DNA from: Salvelinus alpinus
Lineage: Eukaryota; Chordata; Actinopteri; Salmoniformes; Salmonidae
NCBI RefSeq assembly: GCF_045679555.1
Contig: NC_092099.1
Location: forward strand, 9,470,076-9,534,075
Direction: 5' to 3'
Length of the DNA stretch: 64,000 bases
This document shows positions 1 through 14,992 of the stretch, piece after piece; positions within the stretch are counted from its first letter, which is position 1, and the number at the start of each line of letters is the position of its first letter. The notes under the pieces are model-generated. The model was not told the origin of the DNA and made no database searches. It worked only from the letters and a program-made list of their open reading frames with translations. Both the position numbers and the translations under genes were made by a program.

Positions 1-2460
1 TTGACCTCATCCCGTCAGTTGAGGATGCCTGGTCATTCTTTAAATGTTACTTCCTCACCATATTAGACAAGCATGCTCCGTTCAAAAAATGCAGAACCAA
101 GAACAGATATAGCCCTTGGTTCACTCCAGACCTGACTGCCCTCGACCAGCACAAAAACATCCTGTGGCGAACTGCAATAGCATCGAAGAGCCCCCGCGAT
201 ATGCAACTGTTCAGGGAAGTCAGGAACCAATACACGCAGTCAGTCAGGAAAGCAAAGGCCAGCTTTTTCAAGCAGAAATTTGCATCCTGTAGCTCTAACT
301 CCAAAAAGTTCTGGGATACTGTAAAGTCCATGGAGAACAAGAGCACCTCCTCCCAGCTGCCCACTGCACTGAGGCTAGGTAACACGGTCACCACCGATAA
401 ATCCGTGATAATCGAAGACTTCAACAAGCATTTCTCAATGGCTGGCCATGCCTTCCTCCTGGCGACTCCAACCTTGGCCAACAGCCCCGCCCCCCTCGCT
501 GCTACTCGCCCAAGCCTCCCCAGCTTCTCCTTTACCCAAATCCAGATAGCAGATGTTCTGAAAGAGCTGGAAAACCTGGACCCATACAAATCAGCTGGGC
601 TTGACAATCTGGACCCCCTATTTCTGAAACTGTCCGCCGCCATTGTCGCACCCCCTATCACCAGCCTGTTCAACCTCTCCTTCGTATCATCTGAGATCCC
701 CAAGGATTGGAAAGCTGCCGCGGTCATCCCCCTCTTCAAAGGGGGAGACACCCTGGACCCAAACTGTTACAGACCTATATCCATCCTGCCCTGCCTATCT
801 AAGGTCTTCGAAAGCCAAGTCAACAAACAGATCACTGACCATCTCGAATCCCATCGTACCTTCTCCGCTGTGCAATCCGGTTTCCGAGCCGGTCATGGGT
901 GCACCTCAGCCACGCTCAAGGTACTAAACGATATCATAACCGCCATCGATAAAAGACATTACTGTGCAGCCGTCTTCATCGACCTGGCCAAGGCTTTCGA
1001 CTCTGTCAATCACCATATTCTTATCGGCAGACTCAGTAGCCTCGGTTTTTCTAATGACTGCCTTGCCTGGTTCACCAACTACTTTGCAGACAGAGTTCAG
1101 TGTGTCAAATCGGAGGGCATGTTGTCCGGTCCTCTGGCAGTCTCTATGGGGGTACCACAGGGTTCAATTCTCGGGCCGACTCTTTTCTCTGTATACATCA
1201 ATGATGTTGCTCTTGCTGCGGGCGATTCCCTGATCCACCTCTACGCAGACGACACCATTCTATATACTTCCGGCCCTTCCTTGGACACTGTGCTATCTAA
1301 CCTCCAAACGAGCTTCAATGCCATACAACACTCCTTCCGTGGCCTCCAACTGCTCTTAAACGCTAGTAAAACCAAATGCATGCTTTTCAACCGTTCGCTG
1401 CCTGCACCCGCACGCCCGACTAGCATCACCACCCTGGACGGTTCCGACCTAGAATATGTGGACATCTATAAGTACCTAGGTGTCTGGCTAGACTGCAAAC
1501 TCTCCTTCCAGACTCATATCAAACATCTCCAATCCAAAATCAAAGCAAGAATCGGCTTTCTATTCCGCAACAAAGCCTCCTTCACTCACGCCGCCAAACT
1601 TACCCTAGTAAAACTGACTATCCTACCGATCCTCGACTTCGGCGATGTCATCTACAAAATAGCTTCCAATACTCTACTCAGCAAACTGGATGCAGTTTAT
1701 CACAGTGCCATTAGTTTTGTTACTAAAGCACCTTATACGACCCACCACTGCGACCTGTATGCCCTAGTCGGCTGGCCCTCGCTACATGTTCGTCGTCAGA
1801 CCCACTGGCTCCAGGTCATCTACAAGGCTATGCTAGGTAAAGTGCCGCCTTATCTCAGTTCACTGGTCACGATGGCTACACCCACCCGCAACACGCGCTC
1901 CAGCAGGTGTATCTCACTGATCATCCCTAAAGCCAAAACCTCATTTGGACGCCTTTCCTTCCAGTTCTCTGCTGCCTGCGACTGGAACGAATTGCAAAAA
2001 TCTCTGAAGTTGGAGACTTTTATCTCCCTCAACAACTTTAAAAATCTGCTATCCGAGCAGCTAACCGATCGCTGCAGCTGTACATAGTCCATCTGTAAAC
2101 TACCCACCCAATTTACCTACCTCACCCCCCATACTGCTTTTATTTATTTACTTTTCTGCTCTTTTGCACACCAGTATCTCTTCTTGCACATGATCATCTG
2201 ATGATTTATCACTCCAGTGTTAATCTGCTAAATTGTAATTATTCGATTTATTGCCTACCTCATGCCTTTTGCACACATTGTATATAGATTCTCTTTTTTT
2301 TCTACCATGTTATTGACTTGTTTATTGTTTACTCCATGTGTAACTCTGTGTTGTCTGTTCACACTGCTATGCTTTATCTTGGCCAGGTCGCAGTTGCAAA
2401 TGAGAACTTGTTCTCAACTAGCCTACCTGGTTAAATAAAGGTGAAATAAAAAAAATAAAA
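1..2460 (+). mobile_element. Non-LTR retrotransposon (LINE), 5' end outside window
   Basis: The element runs from the window edge through a reverse-transcriptase reading frame and a ~370-bp 3'UTR to an A-rich tail at about 2440-2460. The 3' end (CCTACCTGGTTAAATAAAGG, followed by short A-rich repeats) is the tail type shared with HpaI-family SINEs elsewhere in this window. The A-rich tail abuts Tc1 sequence cut mid-transposase, so the LINE probably inserted into that Tc1. Assignment to an RSg-1/L2-like clade is inference from the tail and the RT motifs. Confidence 0.9.
3..2087 (+). CDS. LINE ORF2 (reverse transcriptase), partial at 5' end
   Basis: One frame stays open from base 3 to a TAG at 2085-2087, 694 codons, entering from outside the window; the first ATG at 201 is not a credible start because coding sequence continues upstream of it. 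RT motif A (FIDLAKAFDSVNH) lies at about 970-1010, motif B (GVPQGSILGP) at about 1148-1177 and the catalytic YADD box at about 1243-1254. The first ~65 codons resemble the linker between the endonuclease and RT domains of L2/CR1-type LINEs; the endonuclease itself would be off the window. The protein would copy its own RNA at a nicked target site. No stop or frameshift is visible, which points to a young copy. It is not a host gene. Confidence 0.88.
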   Translation, partial: DLIPSVEDAWSFFKCYFLTILDKHAPFKKCRTKNRYSPWFTPDLTALDQHKNILWRTAIASKSPRDMQLFREVRNQYTQSVRKAKASFFKQKFASCSSNSKKFWDTVKSMENKSTSSQLPTALRLGNTVTTDKSVIIEDFNKHFSMAGHAFLLATPTLANSPAPLAATRPSLPSFSFTQIQIADVLKELENLDPYKSAGLDNLDPLFLKLSAAIVAPPITSLFNLSFVSSEIPKDWKAAAVIPLFKGGDTLDPNCYRPISILPCLSKVFESQVNKQITDHLESHRTFSAVQSGFRAGHGCTSATLKVLNDIITAIDKRHYCAAVFIDLAKAFDSVNHHILIGRLSSLGFSNDCLAWFTNYFADRVQCVKSEGMLSGPLAVSMGVPQGSILGPTLFSVYINDVALAAGDSLIHLYADDTILYTSGPSLDTVLSNLQTSFNAIQHSFRGLQLLLNASKTKCMLFNRSLPAPARPTSITTLDGSDLEYVDIYKYLGVWLDCKLSFQTHIKHLQSKIKARIGFLFRNKASFTHAAKLTLVKLTILPILDFGDVIYKIASNTLLSKLDAVYHSAISFVTKAPYTTHHCDLYALVGWPSLHVRRQTHWLQVIYKAMLGKVPPYLSSLVTMATPTRNTRSSRCISLIIPKAKTSFGRLSFQFSAACDWNELQKSLKLETFISLNNFKNLLSEQLTDRCSCT

Positions 2461-2462
2461 AA

Positions 2463-3093
2463 TAAAAATTGTCAGGCTGAAACAGGAAAGGGCCTTCCCC
2501 AAACTGTTGCCACAAAGTTGGAAGCACAGAATCGTCCACTATGTCACTGTCTGCTTTAGCGTTAAGATTTCCCTTCACTGAAACTAAAGGGCCTAGCCGA
2601 CGCTTTGTATTGTGCATGCTGATCTTAGGCTTGTGTGCGGCTGCTCGGCCATGGAAACCCATTTCATGAAGCTTCCGACAAACAGTTATTGTGCTGACGT
2701 TGCTTCCAGAGGCAGTTTGGACAGACAATTTTTTAAGAGCTTCAGCACTCGGTGTTCCCGTTCTCTGAGCTTTGAGGTCTACCACTTCGCGGCTGAGCCG
2801 TTGTTGCCCCTAGACGTTTCCACTTTAAAATAACAGCACAGTTGACCGGGGCAGCTCTAGCAGGGCAGAAATTTGACAAACTGACTTGTTGGAAAGGTGG
2901 CATCCTATGACGCTGCCACGCTGAAAGTCTCTGAGCTCTTCAATACGGGATATTTTAATGCCAATGTTTGTCTACGGGGATTGCATGGCTGTGTGCTCGA
3001 TTGTATACACCTGTTAGCAACAGGTGTGGCTGAAATAGCCAAAGACACTAATTTGAAGGGGTGTCCATATACTTTTGGTCATGTAGTGTAGCT
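2463..3093 (-). mobile_element. Tc1-like element fragment, truncated by the LINE
   Basis: Antisense reading gives transposase pieces (HGRAAAHKP, then TLWQQFGEGPFLFQ) closely matching the element at 42138-43333. The outer end near 3093 carries the terminal motif CATATACTTTTGGTCATGTA. The match stops at 2463, where the LINE tail begins. The transposase is internally deleted: the DNA-binding part joins directly to the C-terminal part. The remainder may lie beyond the LINE, outside the window. Confidence 0.85.
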
Positions 3094-3119
3094 CAGTATT
3101 TGTATTATTTATTTTATAG

Positions 3120-3697
3120 TCTTTTTTTCTCATCTTTATCAAGGGATCCAATAATTTTGGACCCCACTGTATATAAATATAAATACATGCAGTATAAAAA
3201 CGATATTTATTGTATTAATGAATGAATCATCCTTGTTATTCTCTTTTGTTTTCCTTTCGTTTTCTTCAGGTTTACCCCTTATTGGCTGATCTTGGCAACT
3301 TGAAAACAATGTGCAGGCCATTATTGAGATGACATGGCGAAAAATTACAGAGTACTTCTCTCACGACATTTGAAATAATTGAGGTGTTGTAGGTGTACAG
3401 TCTAAAGCCAGGACTGTTCATGAATTTTCCTTTCGGAACAATACAGTTTCAATTGAATTAACCTAATTGAATAAGCCCACAGTGGGAATAACTAATTGAC
3501 TCTCCTGTATTTGATTGGTCACCCAGGAGATGAGTGACCTGCTGCCTTAGTTAGCTGTTCCTGTGTTGACCCCTGGCCCTAAGAACAATGCTGCAGCCAT
3601 CAAAGAAGCATACAGGGTCAGAGAAATACTCTATGGAAGATGAGTGGCATATGTACAATCACTGCAACACACAGAAACATACACACCAGATGCAAAA
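3120..3697. other. Stretch without a recognised gene
   Basis: Only a short motif near 3148-3171 (AATTTTGGACCCCACTGTA) resembles the end of another Tc1 family; the rest is AT-rich sequence in which nothing was recognised. Confidence 0.4.
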
Positions 3698-4600
<903 letters not shown>

Positions 4601-4602
4601 TA

Positions 4603-4666
4603 TCTGATGCTGTCTGGAACAAAACAGTATGGCTTGTCATACTATTTCTGGCCAGACAGCATCAGA
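4603..4666. repeat. Short symmetric hairpin next to a Tc1 end
   Basis: Two perfect 15-bp arms (TCTGATGCTGTCTGG at 4603-4617 and its reverse complement at 4652-4666) enclose a second inverted pair AGTATG/CATACT with equal 8-nt spacers and a 6-nt loop. It starts directly after the TA that follows the Tc1 right end. Possibly a tiny fold-back element or a MITE remnant. Confidence 0.75.
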
Positions 4667-4726
4667 GACATTGGTTACATATCAAGTGGTGAACGCTTGC
4701 TCGGATGCTTTCTCAGGCGATATATC

Positions 4727-5165
4727 CTGTACAAAAAGATAAACGCAACATGCAACAATTTCAAAGATTTTGCTGAGTTACATTTCATATAAGGAAACCA
4801 GTCACTTGAAATAAATAAATTCGGCCCTAATCTATGGATTTCACATGACTGGGGCGCAGCCATGGGTGGGCCCTGGGAAGGCATAGGCCCACCCATTTGA
4901 GTATCCAGGCCCATCCACTGGGGAGCCAGACCCAGCCAATCAGAATTCGTTTTTTCCCAACAAAAGGGCTTCATTACAGACTGAAATACAGAAATACTTC
5001 TCAGAAATAGTCCTAGAGAAACATACATTAAATCTGTGGCAACAGCTGTGGTGGACATTCCTGCAGTCATCATGCCAGTTGCACGCTCCCTCAAAACTTA
5101 AGACATCTTTGGCATTGTGTTGTGTGACAAAACTGCACATTTTAGTGTGGCCTTTTACTGGCCCC
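4727..5165 (-). mobile_element. Tc1-like relic, second family
   Basis: Starts with an end-like motif (ACAAAAAGATAAACGCAACA) and contains antisense, heavily decayed transposase pieces; the part around 5040-5160 (GTGGACATTCCTGCAGTCAT) is the reverse complement of part of the relic at 17025-17520. No usable reading frame and no matching right terminus. The family is recognised from common salmonid repeats. Confidence 0.7.
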
Positions 5166-6790
5166 AAACTGTTGCATCCGGAAGATGGGGAGGGGTGAGT
5201 GGCGAAGATGTGGTGCATCTCTCTCCAGAATGCATGCATAATGTGTGTAAGAAAGTGCCCATTTGGCAATATCTAATTCCTGATTGTTTTAACTCACCAC
5301 GTATCCCACTCATGTTTTCTTCGCCTCACACAAGTCAAAGAAATATGTTTTTTTAAACATCCATTGCGAATGATATTTCCTCGGTATTTAAAAAATCTTT
5401 CCAACACTCCCGGTGTGGATAATCACCAAGCCTCGGTGTGAAAAATAAAAATATCATGATCTGATGATCCCATATATCCAGTGGAAACGTCATAAAAAAA
5501 CAGCGTTCTGTCCCGAGCTCAATGGCGCAGGAATCTTTGAGGGCCCAGAATAGGCTAGCTGATACAATGTTGCAAGTTCATTATCGACTCCGGCCGGACC
5601 CTTCTGAGTTGTACGCTCTCATTTCTTTAGCGGCCAATTGGTCACAGTGCATCAATGTGTCTGTATGGCAGAGGCTTGTGCTCTCGCCATAGTTTAAATG
5701 TAACTTTGAGATTTTTCGAATTTTACTTCAGCTGTTTATGATAAACCACGTGACAACGATTTTGAGAAACGAAAACATTATTATTGAAGTGAAATTGTTC
5801 CACAATAAGTAAATCATAATTATAACTGGCATGCAGATCGATAGAAATGGTAGGATAAATTGTAAGCTTCCCCAAACTTGAAACTCACAAGCTGCCTATG
5901 GCCTTTACTATTCCACCCATTAAAAAAAAAAATGCGTGCAAGCGCGGGGACACAAAGGATGTCCTTTGAAAAAAACGGGCCCGCCTACGGAAATCAAAGG
6001 CCCGTCCAACTGATTTGTTCTGGCGCAGGGTCTGTGAGCCACACACGTGTGTCGGGGTCAATGTATCATACGTGTCTGCTTGTAGCGGTGGCCTGCAGTG
6101 ACGTCAGGGGTAGTCAAAAGGTACAGTAACACTCTAGATTCCAGTAACAACTCGAAGTGGACACACTACTAATACACGCCAATGAGCTACGCTTGCATGA
6201 CGAGCTATCTGCTTGAGACCTGAGATTCATGTTAGCTCCCAGAACTAACACTCCCAGAACATGGCCATGAGTTGGGGCGCACCAAGGGTTCGGTCAAACC
6301 ATGATGTGTCAAATCAAACTCATTCACAGTAAACAAAGTGACAGTTAAACATTAGTGATGGTACATTTGTAATATAAATAAGGCTAGCTCAAATCAGCCC
6401 TAAAGCACTCGCTCCTGGAAAGTCCTTCGAGCTGGACCTTCCAGAAGGGAGTTCTAAAGGTCAGATTTTAACCCCCCCTTTTTAAGGGTAATATAGCAGC
6501 CTATAAGGGTGATATAGCAGTTTTGAAGAATACAATTGAAGAATACAAGTGTCCCATATGTTGCTGGACCGCATCCTGTACCCCAGGTCACCTTCAAAGG
6601 GACCTTGGGGCAGCATGGGACAACTTCAACTGTGACCTTTTAAACGGGGTGCTTTGTGGGGGTGTAAGTCCCTCTTGACTCCTGACCCTTGAAACCATCA
6701 TTGTTGATCGTTCTAGACGCAAAAGCATTTTCTTAATGGAGAATTGAGTGTGTGATATAACTACAGTACATACGTAACTGCAGTATCTAT
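5166..6790. other. No gene recognised
   Basis: Mixed-composition sequence with short open frames only and no domain motif. CpGs are slightly enriched around 5500-5680 and 5940-6120. It could hold introns or decayed exons of the integrin-like gene marked just downstream, but no exon with good splice sites was identified. Confidence 0.4.
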
Positions 6791-6813
6791 TTTGTTTGTG
6801 TTTTGGTTGCCAG

Positions 6814-6935
6814 GTCACAGGCGAAGTGACTGCAACCCCTGTGTGTCAGAGGACCTGTAACCGTGGAAACTGCCTGTGCAACCGGTGCGAGTGTGAGAAG
6901 ATGTACTCAGGACCTTTGTGTCAGCGATGTGCCAC
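6814..6935 (+). pseudogene. Integrin beta subunit exon (cysteine-rich EGF repeat), probably frame-damaged
   Basis: After an acceptor-like GGTTGCCAG, one frame reads CNRGNCLCNRCECEKMYSGP followed by LCQRCATC, the cysteine spacing of the last integrin-EGF repeat of beta subunits, closest in my memory to the ITGB2/ITGB7 type. GTGCGT at 6936 is a plausible donor. The upstream half fits the family better in a different frame (SDCNPCVSED), which runs into TAA, so a small deletion of about 2 nt near 6855-6862 is likely. No neighbouring integrin exons (transmembrane segment, cytoplasmic tail) were found, suggesting a relic or one exon of a gene with widely spaced exons. Family call fairly firm; subtype and pseudogene status are inference. 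Confidence 0.6.
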
Positions 6936-7418
6936 GTGCGTCGGGTTAATCACTATAATCAACATGAAGACAATTGCAGTGCATCCCTATTATAAGAATC
7001 ACATTTGTATCTAAGGATTATATTTTTTGTACTAATTGATTTAAAATACATTGTAAGTCTAGGAATATACCTGTCCAAAGTGTTTGATCACTGTAACATC
7101 AGTGATTCTCAAAATTTTTTTAGTGGCTGTAGACTACATTTCAATCTATAACGCTGATGTTCAGTGGGATAGAAGGATTCATGTCATTCAAAACGTATTC
7201 AGATGTAATGGTCTGTTTCATCCACTAGATGGCAATATATGACACAATAAAGACGCTCTCAAGTGATACAGTACTCTCTCCACTGCTACATCCTTCACTA
7301 TTATCGATGAATTACATGTGTATTCACATCAATACCTATGGTGATGAATTGAAAGACATCATATTGAATACTGATGCACTTTGAAAGTCTTCTTTTCCCA
7401 TTTAAATAGTATCTTACT

Positions 7419-8010
7419 CAGTGGTGTAAAGTACTTAAGTAAAACTACTTTAAAGTACTACTTAAGTCGTTTTTTGGGGGTATCTGTACTGTACTATTTA
7501 TATATATTTTTTTACAAATTGTACTTTTACTTCACCACATTCCTAAAGACAATAATGTACTTTTTACTCCATACATTTTCCCTGGCACCCAAAAGTACTT
7601 GTGATACGTTTTATGCTTTGCAGGAAAGGAAAACGGTCAAATTCACACACTTATCAAGAGAACATCCCTGGTCATCCCTACTGATCCCTGGAAATCCCTA
7701 CTGATCCGTGGTCATCCCTACTGCCTTTGATCTGGCAGAGTCACTAAACACACATGCTTCGTTTATAAATGATGTCTGATTGTTGGAGTGAGCCCTTGGA
7801 TATCCGAGAAGAGAAAAAAATGGTGCCGTCTGGTTTGCTAAATCTAAAGAATTTGACATTTTGACTTATGATACATAAATATATTTTTGACATTTTAAAA
7901 CCAAATACTTTTAGACTTTTACTCTAGTATTTTGCTGGATGACTCACTTTTACTTTAGTCTTTTTCTATTAAGGTATCTTTACTTTGACTCAAGAATTTC
8001 TCCACCACTG
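7419..8010. mobile_element. hAT-type non-autonomous element (MITE) with 8-bp TSD
   Basis: Terminal inverted repeats start CAGTGGTGTAAAGTACTT and end TCCACCACTG. The flanks carry a perfect 8-bp duplication, ATCTTACT, at 7411-7418 and 8011-8018, the hallmark of hAT transposition. No transposase inside. An internal 20-bp tandem repeat lies at 7666-7723 (three units based on CCCTGGTCATCCCTACTGAT). Confidence 0.92.
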
Positions 8011-8018
8011 ATCTTACT

Positions 8019-8724
8019 TTTGGAAACCATTAAAGATGTAGAAAACCTTCAAATCTACACTTCTCTATCCATGTGCCTTTGATGCCAAGCACTATCTATT
8101 CTGCCATTTGGGGAAATTCTGTATGCTTCTGTATTAGTGTGATGTTGTTCCCCTAGATTATGCACCAAGTTGCACACAGGGACCAATTCAAATAGGCCAG
8201 GTCAGGGGGGATGTTAATACTTTGATAATAATAATAATTCAGTGTATTTTTTTATTTAATTACAGCTGCGTAGCTAATGTTATTTTTTTGGCGTACAAAC
8301 ACATTTTCATATCTATATTGTACATACACGTGATTGTAAAAGTTTTGTATATTTTGGTTTGGCCCATCGCGGGTTATCTGTATTTCCGTACCCCCTTATT
8401 GTTCTCTTTTGCCTGACCTTCGGCTAGCAAGGTGCTGAGAGCCGTGACTTCGCCAAGGGCTAAAATATTGTGTGTTGTCTCTTCGTGTGCAGGGCAAATA
8501 AAAAGAATCCAACCAGCAGACCTCCAGTTGTGGCAGTGTCCTAATTAAAAGTACACAACGCAGAACGAACCACGCTACACTTCTACCAAACCACAGTACC
8601 TTACAACACAGTACAGATCATTTTAACATATAAGACTCAGACTTGCCACAAAAATTCTAATGTACAAATCTACAAATATAACTGCAAGTAAATGAGCTAT
8701 CTTGAAGAGCAATCTGGCCTTAAT
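8019..8724. other. No gene recognised
   Basis: AT-rich sequence. The segment about 8360-8580 (with AATAAA near 8497) looks repeat-like and might be a decayed LTR, but no boundary or target duplication could be found. Confidence 0.3.
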
Positions 8725-8960
8725 GACCATGTACTCTTATAATCTCCACCCGGCACAGCCAGAAGAGGACTGGCCACCCCTCAGAGCCTGGTTCCTCTCT
8801 AGGTTTCTTCCTAGGTTCCTGCCTTTCTAGGGAGTTTATCTTAGCCACCGTGACCCTACATCTGCATTGCTTGCCGTTTGGGATTTTAGGCTGGGTTTCT
8901 GTATAAGCACTTTGTGACATCTGCTGATGTAAAAAGGGCTTTATAAATACATTTGATTGA
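8725..8960 (+). repeat. Interspersed fish repeat, LINE 3'-end type
   Basis: Contains the frequent teleost sequence block TCTCCACCCGGCACAGCCAG through GGGCTTTATAAATACATTTG and ends in a GATT-type short tandem tail (GATTGATTGACTGACTGATT). Recognised as a dispersed repeat; family assignment uncertain. Confidence 0.7.
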
Positions 8961-9563
8961 TTGACTGACTGATTGAGCCATATTTGATTGACATAACCAC
9001 ATAATGTAGAAAGCCACTAAAGGTAACCATCATGATTTGTGGTTGTTCAATTGTTAGAGGGAACATTATCATCAACATGTGTTCATAAAAATGTGCGCAA
9101 ATTAATTAATTAATTAATCTTTTAATGAGGGAATGTGCTTCCAGATCACATTTATTTGGTGTTTCATTTAGCCGTGGAGAGGAAATTACATTTTTGCTGA
9201 GGGAAAATGGCTCCCTTGAATGGGATTTCATACTGTGGGGATGTTTTTCCAAAATGTACCATCTTCACATGATCAATGACCTGATCAATGACACTGATTG
9301 AATTATTCAGTCTCCATCTCTCTATCTTTCCTTCTAAACCCTTCGCTTTCCCTTCTTTTTCTCTCTCTTTCTTTCTCTTTGTTCTCTCCTTTTAGGTGGG
9401 CAGAGCTGCACTCGATGTGTCTAGTGTTGTTCTCAAGACTATTTATATAACCTTGTTTTTATCTTATCAGTTGTAAAGGTTCAATCTCTGGTGCAACTAG
9501 CAGATCGGTTTTCCTCAAAATGTATTGTATTCCTGAGATCCAGATAGACTTATTACCTGGCAT

Positions 9564-9741
9564 CAGTGCTTGAATTGGACTGAAATAAGTGCCGGTACTC
9601 AATTTGGGTGTCGATACTGTTTAAACTGAGGTGCAGGAGCTCGACAATTATTTTGAGCTAATATTCTATAAAAGGAAAAGGAGCTCAAGCAGTAGAAAAT
9701 GTAAGGTGCCGGTACTCAGCTCCGGCCCAAGTCAAGCACTG
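9564..9741. mobile_element. Small hAT-like MITE
   Basis: Imperfect inverted ends CAGTGCTTG / CAAGCACTG with a longer internal repeat of GTGCCGGTACTC near both ends. The 8-bp flanks CCTGGCAT (9556-9563) and CCTAGCAT (9742-9749) differ at one position and fit an aged target-site duplication. Confidence 0.8.
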
Positions 9742-9796
9742 CCTAGCATCCTGTTGTACCCGTATGTCTTTGGATGATCCTATGAGAAACATTTGT

Positions 9797-9949
9797 ATTT
9801 ATTTCACTGGGCAAATCAGTTAAGAACAAATTCTTATTTACGATGACAGCCTAACCCTAACCCGGACAACACTGGGCCAGTTGTGTGCCGCCCTATGGGA
9901 CTCCCAATCTCAGCCAGTTGTGATACAGCCTGTAATGCCACTCGGGAGC
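9797..9949 (-). mobile_element. SINE fragment, minus orientation
   Basis: Begins with the HpaI-type tail read antisense (GTTAAGAACAAATTCTTATT), passes the block GCCGCCCTATGGGACTCCCA and ends at CACTCGGGAGC. It matches the nested SINE at 34672-34911 but lacks its tRNA-like B-box part. Confidence 0.82.
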
Positions 9950-11868
<1,919 letters not shown>

Positions 11869-11870
11869 TA

Positions 11871-13499
<1,629 letters not shown>

Positions 13500-13549
13500 T
13501 ATATATATATAAATACAGTAATATAAGATCTGTGTGTAAATTATTTATA

Positions 13550-13605
13550 TTTTACATTTTTGCCATTTAGTAGATGCTCTTATCCAGAGTGACATACAAT
13601 AAGTG
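13550..13605. repeat. L2/SINE tail fragment
   Basis: Contains GCCATTTAGTAGATGCTCTT followed by ATCCAGAGTGACATACA, a diverged copy of the L2 LINE tail seen at 36655 and 63462. Confidence 0.7.
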
Positions 13606-13619
13606 TGTTCATCTGTCTA

Positions 13620-13746
13620 CACTCTTACAAAAAACGGTTCTTCGGCTGTCACAAAAGGGTTCTACCTGGAACCAGAAAGGGTTTTCCTATGGGGACAGCC
13701 AAAGAACCCTTTAAGGTTCTAGATACCACCTCATTTTCTAAGAGTC
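13620..13746. mobile_element. Palindromic MITE
   Basis: Ends CACTCTTACAAAA and TTTTCTAAGAGTC are near-inverted and flanked by TA on both sides. Internal copies of GGTTCT and AAAGGGTT plus CCTATGGGGACAGCC match a common salmonid fold-back repeat that appears here in shortened form. Confidence 0.75.
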
Positions 13747-14990
13747 TAGGTGAGACAACCACATGTCACAGTCAAAGATACAGGATACAAACATTTCATT
13801 CCAGCTAAACAATGGATATATAGCGTTTTGTAAAAAAATAAAATAAATCATAAACATCTAAAATCGATTCATAAAAAAATCTGAGAACAGTAATATTTTA
13901 CACAGACATGAAGTTACCCATAAGCAATCATTTCTGATAAGAAAAAAAGTGAAAAACTCACCCAAACACACGCACACACACACACGCACACACGCACACA
14001 CACGCACACAAGGTCGCTGGGAATCCTAACTAATGAATAACAGAAAGAGGGGTGGAGCTGGGAAGCAGAGGAGAGAGCAGGCCTGCGATGCGACTCGCCA
14101 CATACATCAAGTCTGCTGAGCAGAAAATGGAAATGTGGGCCGTGAGTGAGTGTAGGTTGGTTCCATTGTCCCCTGGACGAAATCCAATGATTTATCATTT
14201 CTCTCAGGGGCATCGGTGCCCTCTCACACAATACACTGTTGTATCATTTATTGAAATGAAAGATTACACTGAATATGATGAGGACATTCCACAAGAGATC
14301 CCTGATATTACATTATCGAGGCAAACATATTTAATTAGCTCAATTAGCTTTTGAGTCTCTGGACAAAACATTCTCAGACACAGGGCAAACAACCACAAAA
14401 TCACAGGGCAAACTACCCCCCCTGGCCAGGTATAAATATTCAGTCCTGTCCCCATGTCCCAACTTTATGTAGCAAGGCTAAGTCACTGTGGTCAGGGTCA
14501 ATGTGGACATGATGGAGGAGGGGGACGCATGAGTCCAGGAAGAACCAACACACCTCCCACACCATATACTCCCCTCCGTATGTATTTGGAAGTGAATGGT
14601 GAATAATGCATTTTACAACCTATGTTGTGATAATTGCGTTGTTTGCTCTATAACCCATTTGTTCATACACCACCGTGATATACAATAAGGCTGTGACAAC
14701 AAAAAGACATCTGTCACACAGTGGCGGAATACATTCAACTACACATAGGTTTGTTAAATTACAAAACCGGAAAGCAAAATCTGTCCGGTGAAGTCTACAA
14801 AGCAAATATTGCATGTAAAAACAGTTAAATTACCTGCAGCAAGGTCAAGCGAGCTAATGTATTTGACTGTTTACTAAACAACTACTAATTTAGAACCACA
14901 AGTCAGCCCAAAGACAACAGGAGCCCTGCCTCTGCTCTTCCAGCACCATTTCAACTTAAACATTTAAACATCATCAAATCAACAAGGATG
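13747..14990. other. No gene recognised; imperfect CA tract inside
   Basis: An interrupted ACAC/ACGC tract lies at about 13962-14010. The remainder is unique sequence; the AT-rich block 14240-14350 ending TTAATTAGCTCAATTAGC contains homeodomain-like TAATTA cores. Confidence 0.35.
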
Positions 14991-14992
14991 TA

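Noticed and set aside
47-751. 234-codon minus-strand open frame
   Set aside because: Antisense to the LINE reverse transcriptase, no domain motif, low-credibility composition.
9393-9422. Acceptor-like tract followed by a short Cys-containing frame, considered as a next integrin exon
   Set aside because: The frame (GGQSCTRCV) stops almost at once and does not match the integrin cysteine pattern.
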